Of a stretch of 64,000 nt of DNA, positions 36,273 to 46,438 are shown piece after piece (positions within the stretch are counted from its first letter, which is position 1; each line of letters opens with the position of its first letter). Origin of the DNA: Roseiarcus sp963783175 (GTDB lineage: Bacteria; Pseudomonadota; Alphaproteobacteria; Rhizobiales; Beijerinckiaceae); the NCBI GenBank assembly GCA_963783175.1, contig CAWANG010000002.1, positions 124,001 through 188,000 on the forward strand, given 5' to 3'. Both the position numbers and the translations under genes were made by a program. Below the pieces are notes generated by a model, which saw nothing but the letters and a program-made list of their open reading frames with translations, had not been told where the DNA came from and made no database searches.

Positions 36273-37823
36273 CTAGGTCGAATACCGTTTCGCGCCAAAT
36301 TGCTTAAGGACGTTATGCGTGATTTGGGCGGCGGCGGGGCTGAGCCGAGATTTACGAAGATGGGGCGCGTTAAAGTCGTCCAATCCCCAGCTCCATTGAA
36401 TGCTACCCGTCGCGAAGACTTGAGCTCCCGACGGAGCGACGTATGCTACGGTGTTCGACACAACGTTTTTGCTTGGATCAATGAGGTTTGTTGCCGGAGA
36501 GGCGGCAAGCACTCTCAGGCCAACCGGCGCGCTTTCAGCCAGCCCATCGACCTCGTAACCGAGCAACCCCGCTAACTTGGAGCCGTTTACAAGGCCCGTG
36601 TTGGCAAACGCCCAGTGGCTGGCGTCAGAAACAATGATGTCGCCGTCGACGGGGTCCATCGAATATGAGACCCCGATCAGCATGTCCTCAGGGCGCGAGA
36701 CGGGCGGAAGCCGCCACTGGGTTGTCGTCAAATGGTCGTTGGAAGGGTCCTTGTCGAGAAGGACCGGGTCCAACTCGCCGGCCCGTTCCTTGTAGATCGC
36801 CAGATGACGGTCGGCGCGTCCGCGCCCGTCGCTTTGTGATCTCACTTGCCAGTATATTGCGTTTGCCCCTGAGAAAAACAGGCTTGTACCGCTGGCCAAA
36901 GCGCGCTCGATGTTAGCACGGCCTGGCCAGGACCAATATTCGTCATGCGCCCCGCTGATAAACACACGACGTCGATTGAATAATTCGGGAAAATTATGAG
37001 TGTCGACGTTTGCAACGTAGGTTACGTAGTAGCCCTCCCTCTCGAGCCAACGAACGAGATTATAATCCCATCCAGCGCTCGAGATCGGGTATCCTGAACT
37101 CACCGGCTGCACATTACACAAGAACTCGCCTGCGCCCATGCCAAACGCGGCGGCTCTATTGGTGCTTGCGGCAAAGGGTCTATTGAAGGAAATCACAACA
37201 GCGGGCCGGCCCCCGGTCGAGCCCCACGGAAGTCCGTCCCCGCTGCCCCACCCATAAGCAGACCGGCCGCCCCAGAAATTGTAGGCTTGATACGTGTTGA
37301 CGGGAAGTTCGAACACAACGTCCGCATCGTCGTTATCGTCTCTGACAACAAAAATGACGTACGACTGACGATGTCCAACGCTTTCCTCGAGCTTAGCGAG
37401 ATAGACGCCGGAGCACCAGTCCGCACCGACCGCGAACGTGACCGGAGATTGCCAATCGCAATCGACGAGCCCCGTCTCCGAGTCCGAGCTCGGGATGGGC
37501 TGGCGCAGACCCGGCGCGGCGATGGGCCCCCAAATTCGCCGGGCGCCGTGGCCGCCGTACCAACCCATTCGAAAAATCTGGATTGTGTAAGATGGCGCCG
37601 CCGTATTGACGTAAAGAGCAATCGTTTCGCCGCGCGACGCACTGCAAACGGAGGCGTAGCCCTCGATTTCGCGTTCGAATGCCGGCCTGGTCAACATCCA
37701 GTCCTTGACTCCAGGGAGACTGTTTTCTTCCAGGAGCGGATTGGCGGACGAAACTCGCGCCGGGCGCCCGAGGCCGGAGGAGAGGACGTGAAGCATCTTC
37801 GAGAAGAATGGAGAGCGCATCAC
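36273..37823 (-). CDS. DUF6605 / N,N-dimethylformamidase beta-like protein
   Basis: 516 residues. The protein reads as the family related to the C-terminal part of the large subunit of N,N-dimethylformamidase: IALYVNTAAPSYTIQIFRMG then WYGGHGARRIWG, DVVFELPVNTYQAYNFWGGR, SFNRPFA, AGWDYNLVRWLEREGYYVTY, FISGAHDEYWSWPGRANIE and SLFFSGANAIYWQ. These Trp/Tyr-rich blocks are hard to mistake. True dimethylformamidase uses iron bound by Tyr and Glu; whether this protein is an amidase is unknown. In many bacteria such proteins sit in polysaccharide clusters, as here. No signal peptide is evident. It faces the methyltransferase gene tail to tail (87 bases). Confidence 0.8.
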   Translation of the reverse strand: MMRSPFFSKMLHVLSSGLGRPARVSSANPLLEENSLPGVKDWMLTRPAFEREIEGYASVCSASRGETIALYVNTAAPSYTIQIFRMGWYGGHGARRIWGPIAAPGLRQPIPSSDSETGLVDCDWQSPVTFAVGADWCSGVYLAKLEESVGHRQSYVIFVVRDDNDDADVVFELPVNTYQAYNFWGGRSAYGWGSGDGLPWGSTGGRPAVVISFNRPFAASTNRAAAFGMGAGEFLCNVQPVSSGYPISSAGWDYNLVRWLEREGYYVTYVANVDTHNFPELFNRRRVFISGAHDEYWSWPGRANIERALASGTSLFFSGANAIYWQVRSQSDGRGRADRHLAIYKERAGELDPVLLDKDPSNDHLTTTQWRLPPVSRPEDMLIGVSYSMDPVDGDIIVSDASHWAFANTGLVNGSKLAGLLGYEVDGLAESAPVGLRVLAASPATNLIDPSKNVVSNTVAYVAPSGAQVFATGSIQWSWGLDDFNAPHLRKSRLSPAAAQITHNVLKQFGAKRYST

Positions 37824-38190
37824 ATCACTATGCAGGAATCCGGAACGCGGGTCGGCGAGAAATTGCGCATCGCGTCACGGCGGCAGAATCTTGCCTCTTT
37901 GACTGCACAGGCCCCACTGGACACTGACCCGTGAGTTCGGACTACACGAACTGAGCGCTCAACCACGCTGCGACCTTGAGGCGGCCCTGGGCGATCGGAC
38001 AAACGGCTTCGACGCTGAGCGATGGTCAGTTCTCCCGGTTGACTCTTCAGTTCCAATGCTGACTTTCTTACACGACGTCCCAAGACGCCAGAGGACTTGG
38101 TGCGGTGAGGTCAGAGATATTTCCAACCCGAAACCAGCCAAACTGCGGTTTCTCAGTGAGCACGGTATAGCCGTAGAATGACACAACGAG
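37824..38190. other. Divergent intergenic region, no gene seen
   Basis: About 370 bases between the starts of the DUF6605-like gene and the sulfotransferase gene. No open frame with protein texture, hairpin or repeat is apparent. Promoters for both genes are expected here. Confidence 0.45.
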
Positions 38191-39069
38191 ATGGAGGCGG
38201 TCACGCAGCCAGGCATATTCACTGATAAGCATGTCAGAGGCTGTCTTGAATACGGCTCCTACGTCGACGAGCGCCGCCGTATTCTTTATGTCGCCACACC
38301 GAAGGTTGCGTGTTCGTCGATCAAGACCATGTTGCGGGCATTGGTCACAAGTGCGCCTTTACGGTTCAATCCGCTTATAGACGAGACCACTCTTCCAATG
38401 TTGATTCACGACCGCCAGCAGATGCCATTACCGCCACTTACTGCATTTTCTGGGGAACGGCTGCAGGAAATCATATCTAAGCCAGGATGGTTTCGTTTCT
38501 GTGTCATCCGCCATCCCTACGACCGTTTCTTTTCGGTTTGGCGCGAGAAAATCTTCCTTATCGAACCGGGGTTTGAAGCGTATGCGCCACCTGGCGACGA
38601 TAAATTTGTCGAGTTCGAGCACTTTCTTGCGCAAGTGATTTCACATGACGATCCTTGTAGGTGTGATCCTCATTGGCAGGCGCAGGTCTCCCTGTTGCTC
38701 CCTGACGATATAGCCTATACTCGAATCTATGACATTTCGGAAATCTCCAACTTACCTGGAGATCTCAAAACACATCTTGTAGCGATTGGAATTAACGAGG
38801 ATGTACCGCCGCTCCCGAAAATAAATCGGAGCTGGTCAATACCAGCGGAGGGATTCTTGACGGTTGACGTCATGGCAGCGCTGCACCAGTTTTATCATGC
38901 CGACTTTGCCCGATTTAATTTCCCCAACGTTGATAAACACGGCAGCTCGACGACAAAGGCTGCCGACTGGGTAAATGAGTTCTCCAATGGTGTGTTTGAA
39001 CGCAACCAGATGATTATCGAACACATCCGACACGCTCGGATCGCCGCAAGAAGAGAAGCGGTGCGGTGA
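38191..39069 (+). CDS. Sulfotransferase family protein
   Basis: 292 residues. The two PAPS-binding signatures are present: YVATPKVACSSIKTMLRA (5'-phosphosulfate loop, residues 34-50) and FRFCVIRHPYDRFFSVW (3'-phosphate loop, residues 101-117), with the Arg and Ser expected. The rest fits the Sulfotransfer_2 (carbohydrate sulfotransferase-like) group, including FRCNP/ARFNFPN-type end and a Trp-rich C-terminus. It would move sulfate from PAPS to a hydroxyl of a glycan or lipid carrier in the cytosol. Composition is lower in GC than the core. It precedes hldD in the same direction by 340 bases. Sulfated surface glycans are therefore plausible in this organism. Confidence 0.82.
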   Translation: MEAVTQPGIFTDKHVRGCLEYGSYVDERRRILYVATPKVACSSIKTMLRALVTSAPLRFNPLIDETTLPMLIHDRQQMPLPPLTAFSGERLQEIISKPGWFRFCVIRHPYDRFFSVWREKIFLIEPGFEAYAPPGDDKFVEFEHFLAQVISHDDPCRCDPHWQAQVSLLLPDDIAYTRIYDISEISNLPGDLKTHLVAIGINEDVPPLPKINRSWSIPAEGFLTVDVMAALHQFYHADFARFNFPNVDKHGSSTTKAADWVNEFSNGVFERNQMIIEHIRHARIAARREAVR

Positions 39070-39408
39070 CGGTCGCGCCCGCACCATTGCAGGCTCAAGG
39101 CGGAGCTGGCCCGCTGCCGATTTGTTGGCGCGCTCATCCGCCTCAGCAAATTGCTAACGCCGAGCTATCTTATTAAAAGGGCGGATTGCAGGGCGAAACC
39201 GTAGCTGGCGAGGGTCTGGTCCGTCGTCCGGAGGGAAAGTCATTCTGATTACATTGAAGGATGGCGACGGGTGCAGCGTCAACTCAAAAGCGCGAAGATA
39301 CCGGTGGAGGCGAAGGACCGGAAGGGCGGCGCCCAAAGGTTCCTTGGGGTTTTTCCTTGACAAGTCGATCGCTTCCGCGCTCGCCAGGCCGAGAGATGGG
39401 GGCCGGGC
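39070..39408. other. Intergenic region before hldD, no gene seen
   Basis: About 340 bases. The only long frame is on the minus strand and continues antisense into hldD, so it is a shadow. A purine-rich stretch near 39391-39401 serves as a weak ribosome site for hldD. Confidence 0.45.
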
Positions 39409-40398
39409 GTGTACGTGATTACGGGCGGCGCAGGGTTCATCGGCTCCAACATCGCCGCCGCCCTCGACCAACAAAGCGCGGACATTGTCGTCAGCGACTG
39501 GCTGGGCGCGAACGACTTCAAATGGCGTAACATCGCCAAGCGCCGCCTGTTGGACCTCATTCCGCCCGAAGCGACGGGAGCTTTCCTCGACGCCAATCGC
39601 GAAATGATTGCCGGCGTCGTCCACATGGGGGCAATCTCTACGACAACCGAGACCGACATCGACGCGATCGTGCGTAACAACGTTCGGCTCTCGATCGATC
39701 TTTGGACTTGGTGCTCGCGCGCTAAAGTTCCCTTGGTCTACGCATCGTCTGCGGCGACTTACGGCGACGGTCGCGAGGGCTTTCTTGACCTTTTCGACGC
39801 CGAGTACTTGGCCCGCCTCCGGCCGCTCAATGCCTATGGATGGAGCAAGGCTCTATTCGACCGTTGGGTCCAGCATGCTGTCGCGATCGGCGCCCCATGT
39901 CCGCCGCGTTGGGTTGGTCTGAAATTTTTCAACGTGTATGGTCCAAATGAATACCACAAGGGCGGTCAGCGCTCGGTCGCGGCTCAGTTGCACACGCAGA
40001 TCCGTGAAACCGGTCGCGTCCGCCTGTTCCGTTCCGAGAACCCCGACTACCCGGATGGCGGCCAGCTGCGCGATTTTGTCTGGGTCGGCGACTGTGTCCG
40101 CGTTGCGCTGTGGGCGCTCCAGGAATCGGGTGCGCAATCCGGCCTGTACAATGTCGGTTCGGGGACGGCGAGAACCTTCCTGGACAAGGCGAAAATCATG
40201 TTCGCGGAAATGGGCGTCGCGCCTAGCGTCGACTTCATCGATCTCCCGGCTGCGTTACGGAGCAAATATCAATATTACACGTGTGGAAGCATCGATAAGC
40301 TGCGATTGGCGGGCTACGCCGGGCCCTCCACCTGCCTTGAGGACGGCCTGAGCCTTTACGTAAGAAACTACCTTGAAACAGCAGATGGCTATCAATGA
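39409..40398 (+). CDS. hldD: ADP-L-glycero-D-manno-heptose-6-epimerase
   Basis: 329 residues from a GTG. Short-chain dehydrogenase signatures: NADP loop VITGGAGFIGSNIAAALD (residues 3-20), DWLGANDFKWRNIAK typical of HldD, GAISTTTETD, and catalytic YGWSK at 143-147 (Tyr and Lys). FFNVYGPNEYHKGGQRSV and DFVWVGDCV complete the HldD pattern. It converts ADP-D-glycero- to ADP-L-glycero-manno-heptose, the last step after HldE, which is at 28618-30081 in this window. The following gene is a decayed GT9 (heptosyltransferase-type) enzyme. This pair confirms a heptose-glycan locus. Confidence 0.95.
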   Translation: MYVITGGAGFIGSNIAAALDQQSADIVVSDWLGANDFKWRNIAKRRLLDLIPPEATGAFLDANREMIAGVVHMGAISTTTETDIDAIVRNNVRLSIDLWTWCSRAKVPLVYASSAATYGDGREGFLDLFDAEYLARLRPLNAYGWSKALFDRWVQHAVAIGAPCPPRWVGLKFFNVYGPNEYHKGGQRSVAAQLHTQIRETGRVRLFRSENPDYPDGGQLRDFVWVGDCVRVALWALQESGAQSGLYNVGSGTARTFLDKAKIMFAEMGVAPSVDFIDLPAALRSKYQYYTCGSIDKLRLAGYAGPSTCLEDGLSLYVRNYLETADGYQ

Positions 40399-40487
40399 GT
40401 TCTTGTTGCCCTTTCGCGCCCGAATCTTCCACCCAATCATCAGATCGATGCCCGAACTGAAATCGAATTCCAGAGCGAGGCAATGCG

Positions 40488-43253
40488 ATGAGCGACGAGC
40501 TCGAACCGGGCGCGCTTTCCACTGGCCCTGTACAAGGGGAGGACTAAACAAGACAGTGATCGCCAGCTTTGAGCGGCGGGCGAATTGGATGAATTTCTTG
40601 ATTCGCCGCCAATTGCTGACTATGGAGAGTAAGAGAATACAAACTGTTCTTACCGAAACAGAGACTGAAAATAAGGCCAGGATAGAAGATCTCGTCGAAT
40701 TTCGATGATCGGGTGCTCGCAGCCCTCCGCAAGCACCTGGCGGCGCGTGAAGAGGCTCAGCGCGAAGAACTGGCTCTGCGCGAGAGCCTCGAAAGAAGGG
40801 CGAAGGTAAGAAACTTGCCCGAAAACAGCGGAGCGTTACGTTCGCCGTAAGGGAAAGCAACTTTTCGCTCGTCTGAAACCCGGCTCGGCGGCGAGTAGGG
40901 ACAGTTCCGATGCGGTTCCCGTCCAGGACCTCGGCTGGCATCTGCCAAAAGCCGTCCAGTTGGACGCCTGGATGGATTGGCTTGCCGAGACGATTCCGGT
41001 TCGCGTAAGCCGCCGGGCTTTCGAAAAGATCGGATCCAGGTTGCATTTGTTGTCAGCGGGGGGCTTGGCGATCTTCTGAAATCCACCCACCTTCTTGGGC
41101 CCATTTCGGATCATTTTTCCTGTGACCTGACCGATCATCGCGGCCCAAACGTCCGGTAGGCGAAGTCGTAGCGCGTAATCCTTATGTCAGGGACACGCTT
41201 GTTCCTTGACCCACCACGTATTCCGCTTACTCAGAACTTCGCAATATCCCAGTATTTGATTTAATTATGGTATGGACCTACAATATCCGACTACATAATA
41301 CCCCCTGGATCAAGAATATCGCGTGACGATATCCGATCAATCGAAGACAAATCATCTGATTTGAGGCGGATGCTTGAAAAATATTGCTTCTTGCGCGCGT
41401 GGCCTACATTCAACTTCGCTTTTTCTCGTGACATGACGCGACTTCGGCTGTCGGCAATGAAGATGAGCGTTGCGACTTCTGGCCTGCCCCATCGCAATCC
41501 GGACGAGATACCGTTCTTTCCCGGTAAACAGTCGCTTCAAGTCGATAGGGGCGCTGCTGACGAAGCGTTACGTGACCGTCCACCACGGCTTCGATTTGAA
41601 ATATCTGCCCGCGAGGACAAGGACAACTGATTACAGCTTCGACAAAGAATATTTCGATCGAGCAATGGCGTCAAATTGTCTCGCTCCTCCGAAAAGAAGG
41701 AGTTGAGGTCATTCAGCTCGGTGTAGTCGAAGAGGAAAAGATCGCGGGCGTCACTCATTACTTAAATGGATTGACTTCGCTTTGAGGAGACCGGCCTCCT
41801 GATCAAGCATGGTTTATGCCACATCGATACTGAAGGAGGCCTTGTTCACCTCGCGAACTGCAGTTCACGCACGGTGTGTGGTTCTGTTCGGCCCTACGCC
41901 GGTCGAGTTTTTTGGCTATCCACAAAATATCAATTTGGAGCCGTCGGGCTGCAAAGCCTGCTGGTTCACTACCCAAACCTGGCTCATCGAGTGTCCGCGG
42001 CATACGACCGGGCCGGAATGCATGAAGGGGCACTCCGCCGCCAGTGTCGCGGAGGCCGCGAACAGGATTATCGCGGAGTCGGAAAATCTCTCCGCGAAAC
42101 TGATCGCCGCGGAAACGCGATCCGCTCCGAAGCCCTTGGCCGAAACGGTCGCGATGGCGCGGGGCCTCCTCGGCCATGACGCTGGAAATCGGGTTCTGCT
42201 GATCTTCGATGATCCGCTGTGCGATGTCCGCTCGCAATTGTCCGATAGCGTTCTGAGTGGAAGCGACGTGATCGTCTGCGCCGACAAACCGCCCGAGCCG
42301 GAGCTTGGCGGCCGCGCCGAATATGGTTCCTTGCTCAACCTTCCGAGAGCTTCATCGTCGGTCGACGCCGCCGTCTGGATCTCGCGCGAATTGGAGTCGG
42401 ATATCGCCCCGTTCGCGCTGCGCGAGATCTTTCGCGTTCTGAAACCCGGGGGCCAACTCGCTTTTGCAGCGGTGGGCGAGACGGGGGGTCTGGACCTGCG
42501 TCGGGCGCTTTTTACGGCTCGAATCGCCTTCGACGAAGGCGAGACGCCGTCCGGTCTCGTCTACTCGTGTTCTTTGCGCAAGAACGGCGCGCAGGCGGAG
42601 GGCGTCCGGGCTGTTTCAGGCTCGGCGGTTTCAGCAACAAGTCCTCGCGACGGCGCAGGGGCATAGGCGCTGCCATTGATCCGAGACTTGCGCCGCTCGA
42701 GGACGAAAACACACGACAAATAACCGTCGTGCGCGACACATTTGTTGAACGGCAAAAACTCGTGGACGAAAAGCTGGCCGTCGTGGACGACGCAGTTCAG
42801 CAGGGGTTTGGCGGAGACGGATGGATCTGGATCTCAAACCGCTTTGCAGATGGTTACCCGACCAAATTCTTCCTGAGCGGATGGCATGGCGCCCTGGATT
42901 GGGTGATCTGGAACCGAGACGACAAATGCCTCCTCATGTTGCCCCTTCCCGAGGAGCCGCTCTCGGGCGGCCATCGCTTGGAACTGCAGCTTCACCTCAC
43001 CCGTCCTGAGAGTAGCGCGCCAAACCCGATTGCGATCGGAGTTCGTGTCGATGACGAACCTATCGAGAATTTCCGCCTATCGACCGATGATGAGATTTTG
43101 ACAGTTTTAGCGTCGGCCGACTCCTCAAAATTTCGCGGCGTATCTCAAGTTGAGCTCCGGCTGCGCGTCGAGATAGGCCACGGAGAGAGCGAACAGGAGA
43201 TCAATACGAGGGTGGGCGTGAGGAGGTTCCGCTATCGCCTCTTGAACAGCTAG
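40488..43253 (+). pseudogene. Frame-broken coiled coil-GT9-methyltransferase fusion gene
   Basis: A 2.8 kb stretch in which consecutive reading frames carry successive pieces of one large protein. In order: MSDELEPGALSTG (40488), NKTVIASFERRANWMNF, a coiled coil LRKHLAAREEAQREELALRE, KAVQLDAWMDWLAETIPVRV, the GT9 start VAFVVSGGLGDLLKSTHLLG, ELRNIPVFDLIMVWTYNIR, LEKYCFLRAWPTFNFAF, YVTVHHGFDLKYLPAR, QWRQIVSLLRKEGVEVIQLG, IKHGLCHIDTEGGLVHLA, RCVVLFGPTPVEFFGYPQN then CKACWF, a methyltransferase-like part (LREIFRVLKPGGQLAFAA) and a beta-rich tail ending at 43253. At least ten frame changes and one in-frame TGA separate them. GT9 enzymes transfer heptose in LPS; the position after hldD fits. Confidence 0.8.
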
Positions 43254-43714
43254 AGCAAGTTGGCGTCCGGCTGGAATCGCTGGGAGGCTTGAGAGCGCTT
43301 GGGTGGACGCGAGAAAAGCGACAATCGTTTGCGATAATCAGAAGGCCGTGCTATCGTGCCTGCTATCGTCGGATCTGGGGATTGCCGTCTCGTCTGAAGG
43401 GGGAGGCGCAGGCGCCTCGCGCTTATTGACTACGCTGGATAGTTGGTTGCCGCGGGCGGAGAGAGACGGAGGATCGTTTCCCGGAATTTGTCGCCTAAAC
43501 CGTTGAAAACTCTCGATTGACGGCGGAAAGATCGTTTTGTTTTTGTTGCGCTGGGCTTGGTTTTTGTTGCGTTGGATTTGGATTTCGTTGCGCTAGATTT
43601 GGAAACCCGCCGCCGCGCTCGGCCACATGTCAATTTGCCGGTTCGACGCCGGGGCGATTCAAGCGCACCGGGAGACAAGTTCGCTTGACCTGTCGAGCTT
43701 GTAGTATCTAAATC
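43254..43714. other. Gene-free stretch containing a minisatellite
   Basis: About 460 bases between the broken GT9 gene and the next glycosyltransferase. Short frames on both strands lack protein texture. The only structure seen is the 21-base repeat at 43540-43602. Confidence 0.45.
43540..43602. repeat. Three imperfect 21-bp tandem repeats
   Basis: Three head-to-tail units of 21 bases: TTTTTGTTGCGCTGGGCTTGG at 43540-43560 and close variants at 43561-43581 and 43582-43602, differing at a few positions each (for example GCTGGGC against GTTGGAT). The minus strand would encode a Ser/Ala-Thr-Lys heptapeptide repeat but in a frame I do not believe is a gene. No function is evident. Confidence 0.75.
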
Positions 43715-44836
43715 ATGAGTTCGAAGGCGACAGGCTCCGGCGTGCACCAAGGGGGGACTTGTGGTTTGCCCGTTAACCTGCTGACTTTCTCGATCACACG
43801 GTATCGCCGTGACTTCCGCAAGTATCTGATGCGGGCTGCGGAGCGATTCGGCGGGAATGCGCTACACGTATTCTTTCTGGATAAAATTTTTTTTTCCTGG
43901 GCAGACGCCGAACGCTTCGAATTTTCCACCGACTGCAATCCATATACCTTGCGGGAGATTATCAGGGATCACATGAAGCAGGGCCCCATCTTGGGGCTCA
44001 CTGGACTCGGAGGAACGAGATTGAACGAGCGGGCAATCATGCTCGCGGCGAATCTGCATAAGGATTTATCCGACGTCCATTGGGTCTATGATGTCTACGA
44101 CGATTTCCTCTACAGCGCGGAAGGCCCGGACCGCGTTCGGCGCCTCATGGCCGATGCGGTATGGCGTTGCCGGTGCGAACATTCGATCGTGTTGGACCCG
44201 GAACTGCAAAGCCGCTACCCGACCGCCTATCATCTCGATAACGCCTCGAATGTCGAACATCTTCCGTCCGTCGCGACGATTGACCCGCGGAAAACGGTCT
44301 ATATCGGATCGATCGATCGCCGCGTCGATTTCGAATGGCTGGACAAGCTCGCGGCCAACGAGGTGACCATCGACATTTTCGGATCGGTCCACACCGTCAA
44401 CGCCGCCGAGACCCAGCAACGACTGAACGCGCTGATCGAACGGCGCCCTAACGTCTCGTTTCACGGGCCGTACGACAACGATGATCTGCCGGCCATCTTG
44501 AACCAGTTTCGCGTCGGACTTCTGCCTTATCGCGTCGGCCACCCGATGACCGATCATGTGAATCCGGACAAACTGCACCATTACTTGAACGCCGGGCTGG
44601 AGGTCATCGCATCGCCAATTCCGGCAGCCCGCCGTCTTGAGCGTTACCTCCATCTTGTGACGATAGGCGGGGATTGGGCTGCGGTTTTGAGCGGCTTGGG
44701 GAGCACCCGCCCACAGGAAAGTTGGCCGCGCGAATCCAATACGTGGGATCGGCGCTGGGCCGAACTCGTCAATCTGGTCCTGCCTGGCCAGGCGGCTCTC
44801 AATGGCGTTTCGTCACGCTGCACAACCATGAGATGA
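43715..44836 (+). CDS. Glycosyltransferase (GT4/GT-B like)
   Basis: 373 residues. The N-terminal half starts VNLLTFSITRYRRDFRKYLM; the middle has VHWVYDVYDDFLYSAEGPD, a 'DVYD' pattern common in exopolysaccharide glycosyltransferases that carry a degenerate N-domain. The C-terminal half has KTVYIGSIDRRVDFEWLDKL, VSFHGPYDNDDLPAILNQFR and HVNPDKLHHYLNAGLEVIAS, the latter being the region that contacts the nucleotide sugar in GT-B enzymes. Start ATG 43715 has no strong ribosome site. It is the last intact + strand gene of the glycan island, convergent with the acyltransferase gene. Confidence 0.8.
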   Translation: MSSKATGSGVHQGGTCGLPVNLLTFSITRYRRDFRKYLMRAAERFGGNALHVFFLDKIFFSWADAERFEFSTDCNPYTLREIIRDHMKQGPILGLTGLGGTRLNERAIMLAANLHKDLSDVHWVYDVYDDFLYSAEGPDRVRRLMADAVWRCRCEHSIVLDPELQSRYPTAYHLDNASNVEHLPSVATIDPRKTVYIGSIDRRVDFEWLDKLAANEVTIDIFGSVHTVNAAETQQRLNALIERRPNVSFHGPYDNDDLPAILNQFRVGLLPYRVGHPMTDHVNPDKLHHYLNAGLEVIASPIPAARRLERYLHLVTIGGDWAAVLSGLGSTRPQESWPRESNTWDRRWAELVNLVLPGQAALNGVSSRCTTMR

Positions 44837-44906
44837 GTTGGCAGCGCGTTTGCGACCGGATTTGGCCCCCTCGACGCGCGTGGCCGGTAGGAGCGTTTCA
44901 GAATGT

Positions 44907-46162
44907 TCATATAGTCGAACTCTTGCCCATGGCCGGCGTGCCGGTCGCGTCGCCCGGTCGACCCTCGGCGAGGCCATCTGTGGAACGTCCGGGCTCTGGA
45001 ATGTCGATGGGGGCGGTCGCCACGCCGGGTGGAGGACGAGCGCCGGCCGGGAAGAGACGCTTCGGCAGCCGGTTCTTGAGCGTAAGCGCCCGTCGCTCGA
45101 TCGTGTGCCAGGAGAAGGCGGCGAAGAGCAAGGTGCTGACCGACGCAAGAACACCGGTGGAGAGAGCATCGTAGCGGAGGATCGGAAACGCCGCAATCAG
45201 GGCCTGAATGATCGGAAAGCCGTAGAGGTAAATCCCATATGAATAATCTCGCGTGCGCAACCAGGCGAATTCGGGAAGTCCAGCAACGCCAAGAAATACC
45301 GTACAATACGTGAGAAAGATCGGCGCGATATAAACCGCGTGAGGGAGGCCGACGAGCGCATAACTTGCCCCGAGGACAATCCGAATAGCCACCACCGGAT
45401 CGGAAGCCAATCTTTCCAGTGAAAAAAGAGCATTCCGACAAAAAAATAGTATGTAATAACGTGATTAGCGTATAGTCCGGTCGGAACGGCGAAATTTGTT
45501 AGGGTGTTCAGAGTAATAAAGACCAAGGTAAGGACGGTAATAATTACCGTGATCAGTAGTCTTTTGTAGGCGATCCCGGTGAGCATAAGAGCGGCCGTGA
45601 CAAAGTAACAATCAAACTCCGATGGCAGCGTCCACAAATTTGCGTTCACTGTCGGCATTGCGTTACTTTTTTCAAATACTCCCGGAAGGTAGAAAGAAAT
45701 CCACCCAATTATGTTTCCAAAATAGCGAAAGAACTTAGGATCGGTATAGTAATTCTGCAACGGCAGTCGAGTAAAAATGGCGCCTAGCAGCAAAGCGCTG
45801 AGAGTCACTTCAACCAGTAAGGCGGGGAAGATTCGCAGCGCGCGAAAGGCGAGGAAAGTTGAACTCGTTCGGACCCGGAAAGCGCTGCCGGTGACAAGAA
45901 AGCCACTAAGGGCAAAAAATGCCGGCACCAAGGAAAGGTTCAAAATGAAACCCGGCGCTAGCCACGCCGCAAGTACATTCGTGACTGCGTGGTCGGCGGC
46001 CTGAAAGAATCCCGCAGAAACTCCAGGTTTCGTAAGATGCCGGACATGCACTATCAGAATAGTTAGCGAAAGAATGAGACGTAGGGAAGCGAATCCCGGC
46101 CCTTCACCCTTATGAAGGCTGAGAATGCTTCCAGCCGTATTATTCACAAATGGTTTGGTCAT
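44907..46162 (-). pseudogene. O-acyltransferase (acyltransferase 3, OafA-like), frame broken once
   Basis: Two frames together make a typical 10-11 span acyltransferase-3 protein of about 415 residues. From ATG 46162 the first reads LHKGEGPGFASLRLILSLTI then LIVHVRH (catalytic His), VPAFFALSGFLVTGS, LWTLPSEFDCYFV to FFHWKDWLPIRWW, then turns into non-family sequence. The second frame resumes at VAIRIVLGASYALVGLPHAV and runs to 44907 (LRTRDYSYGIYLYGFPIIQA). A one-base change within about 45383-45400 would restore the frame. Such enzymes acetylate or acylate cell-surface sugars across the inner membrane. Either inactive or a sequence error; the family itself is certain. Confidence 0.82.
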
Positions 46163-46438
46163 AGTCACGGTCTTCGTAAAGATTACGGCCAACTACGACA
46201 ACTACTGGATTACGTCAAGCTCGGCAAAGCGCCGGCCTCGATCTGGCCAATTTTCCGATGACGGGGAGGGCAAGCCGATCGCGCTGACCTTGGCAAGCGG
46301 CGATGCTGGCGACATCTCCGAACCAACCACAGACCGTTCGCGTCGTTCTTGTGGTCAGCCGACTGCAGCACAAGCCGAAGGCGAGCTGTGGGGCTGACCC
46401 CGGTCCCGGCGATAACCGATTGATATTGTTCTAAGTAA

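Noticed and set aside
43430..43750. 106-codon minus-strand frame with a Ser/Ala-Thr-Lys heptapeptide repeat
   Set aside because: The repeat is explained by the 21-base minisatellite; the rest of the frame has no protein character.
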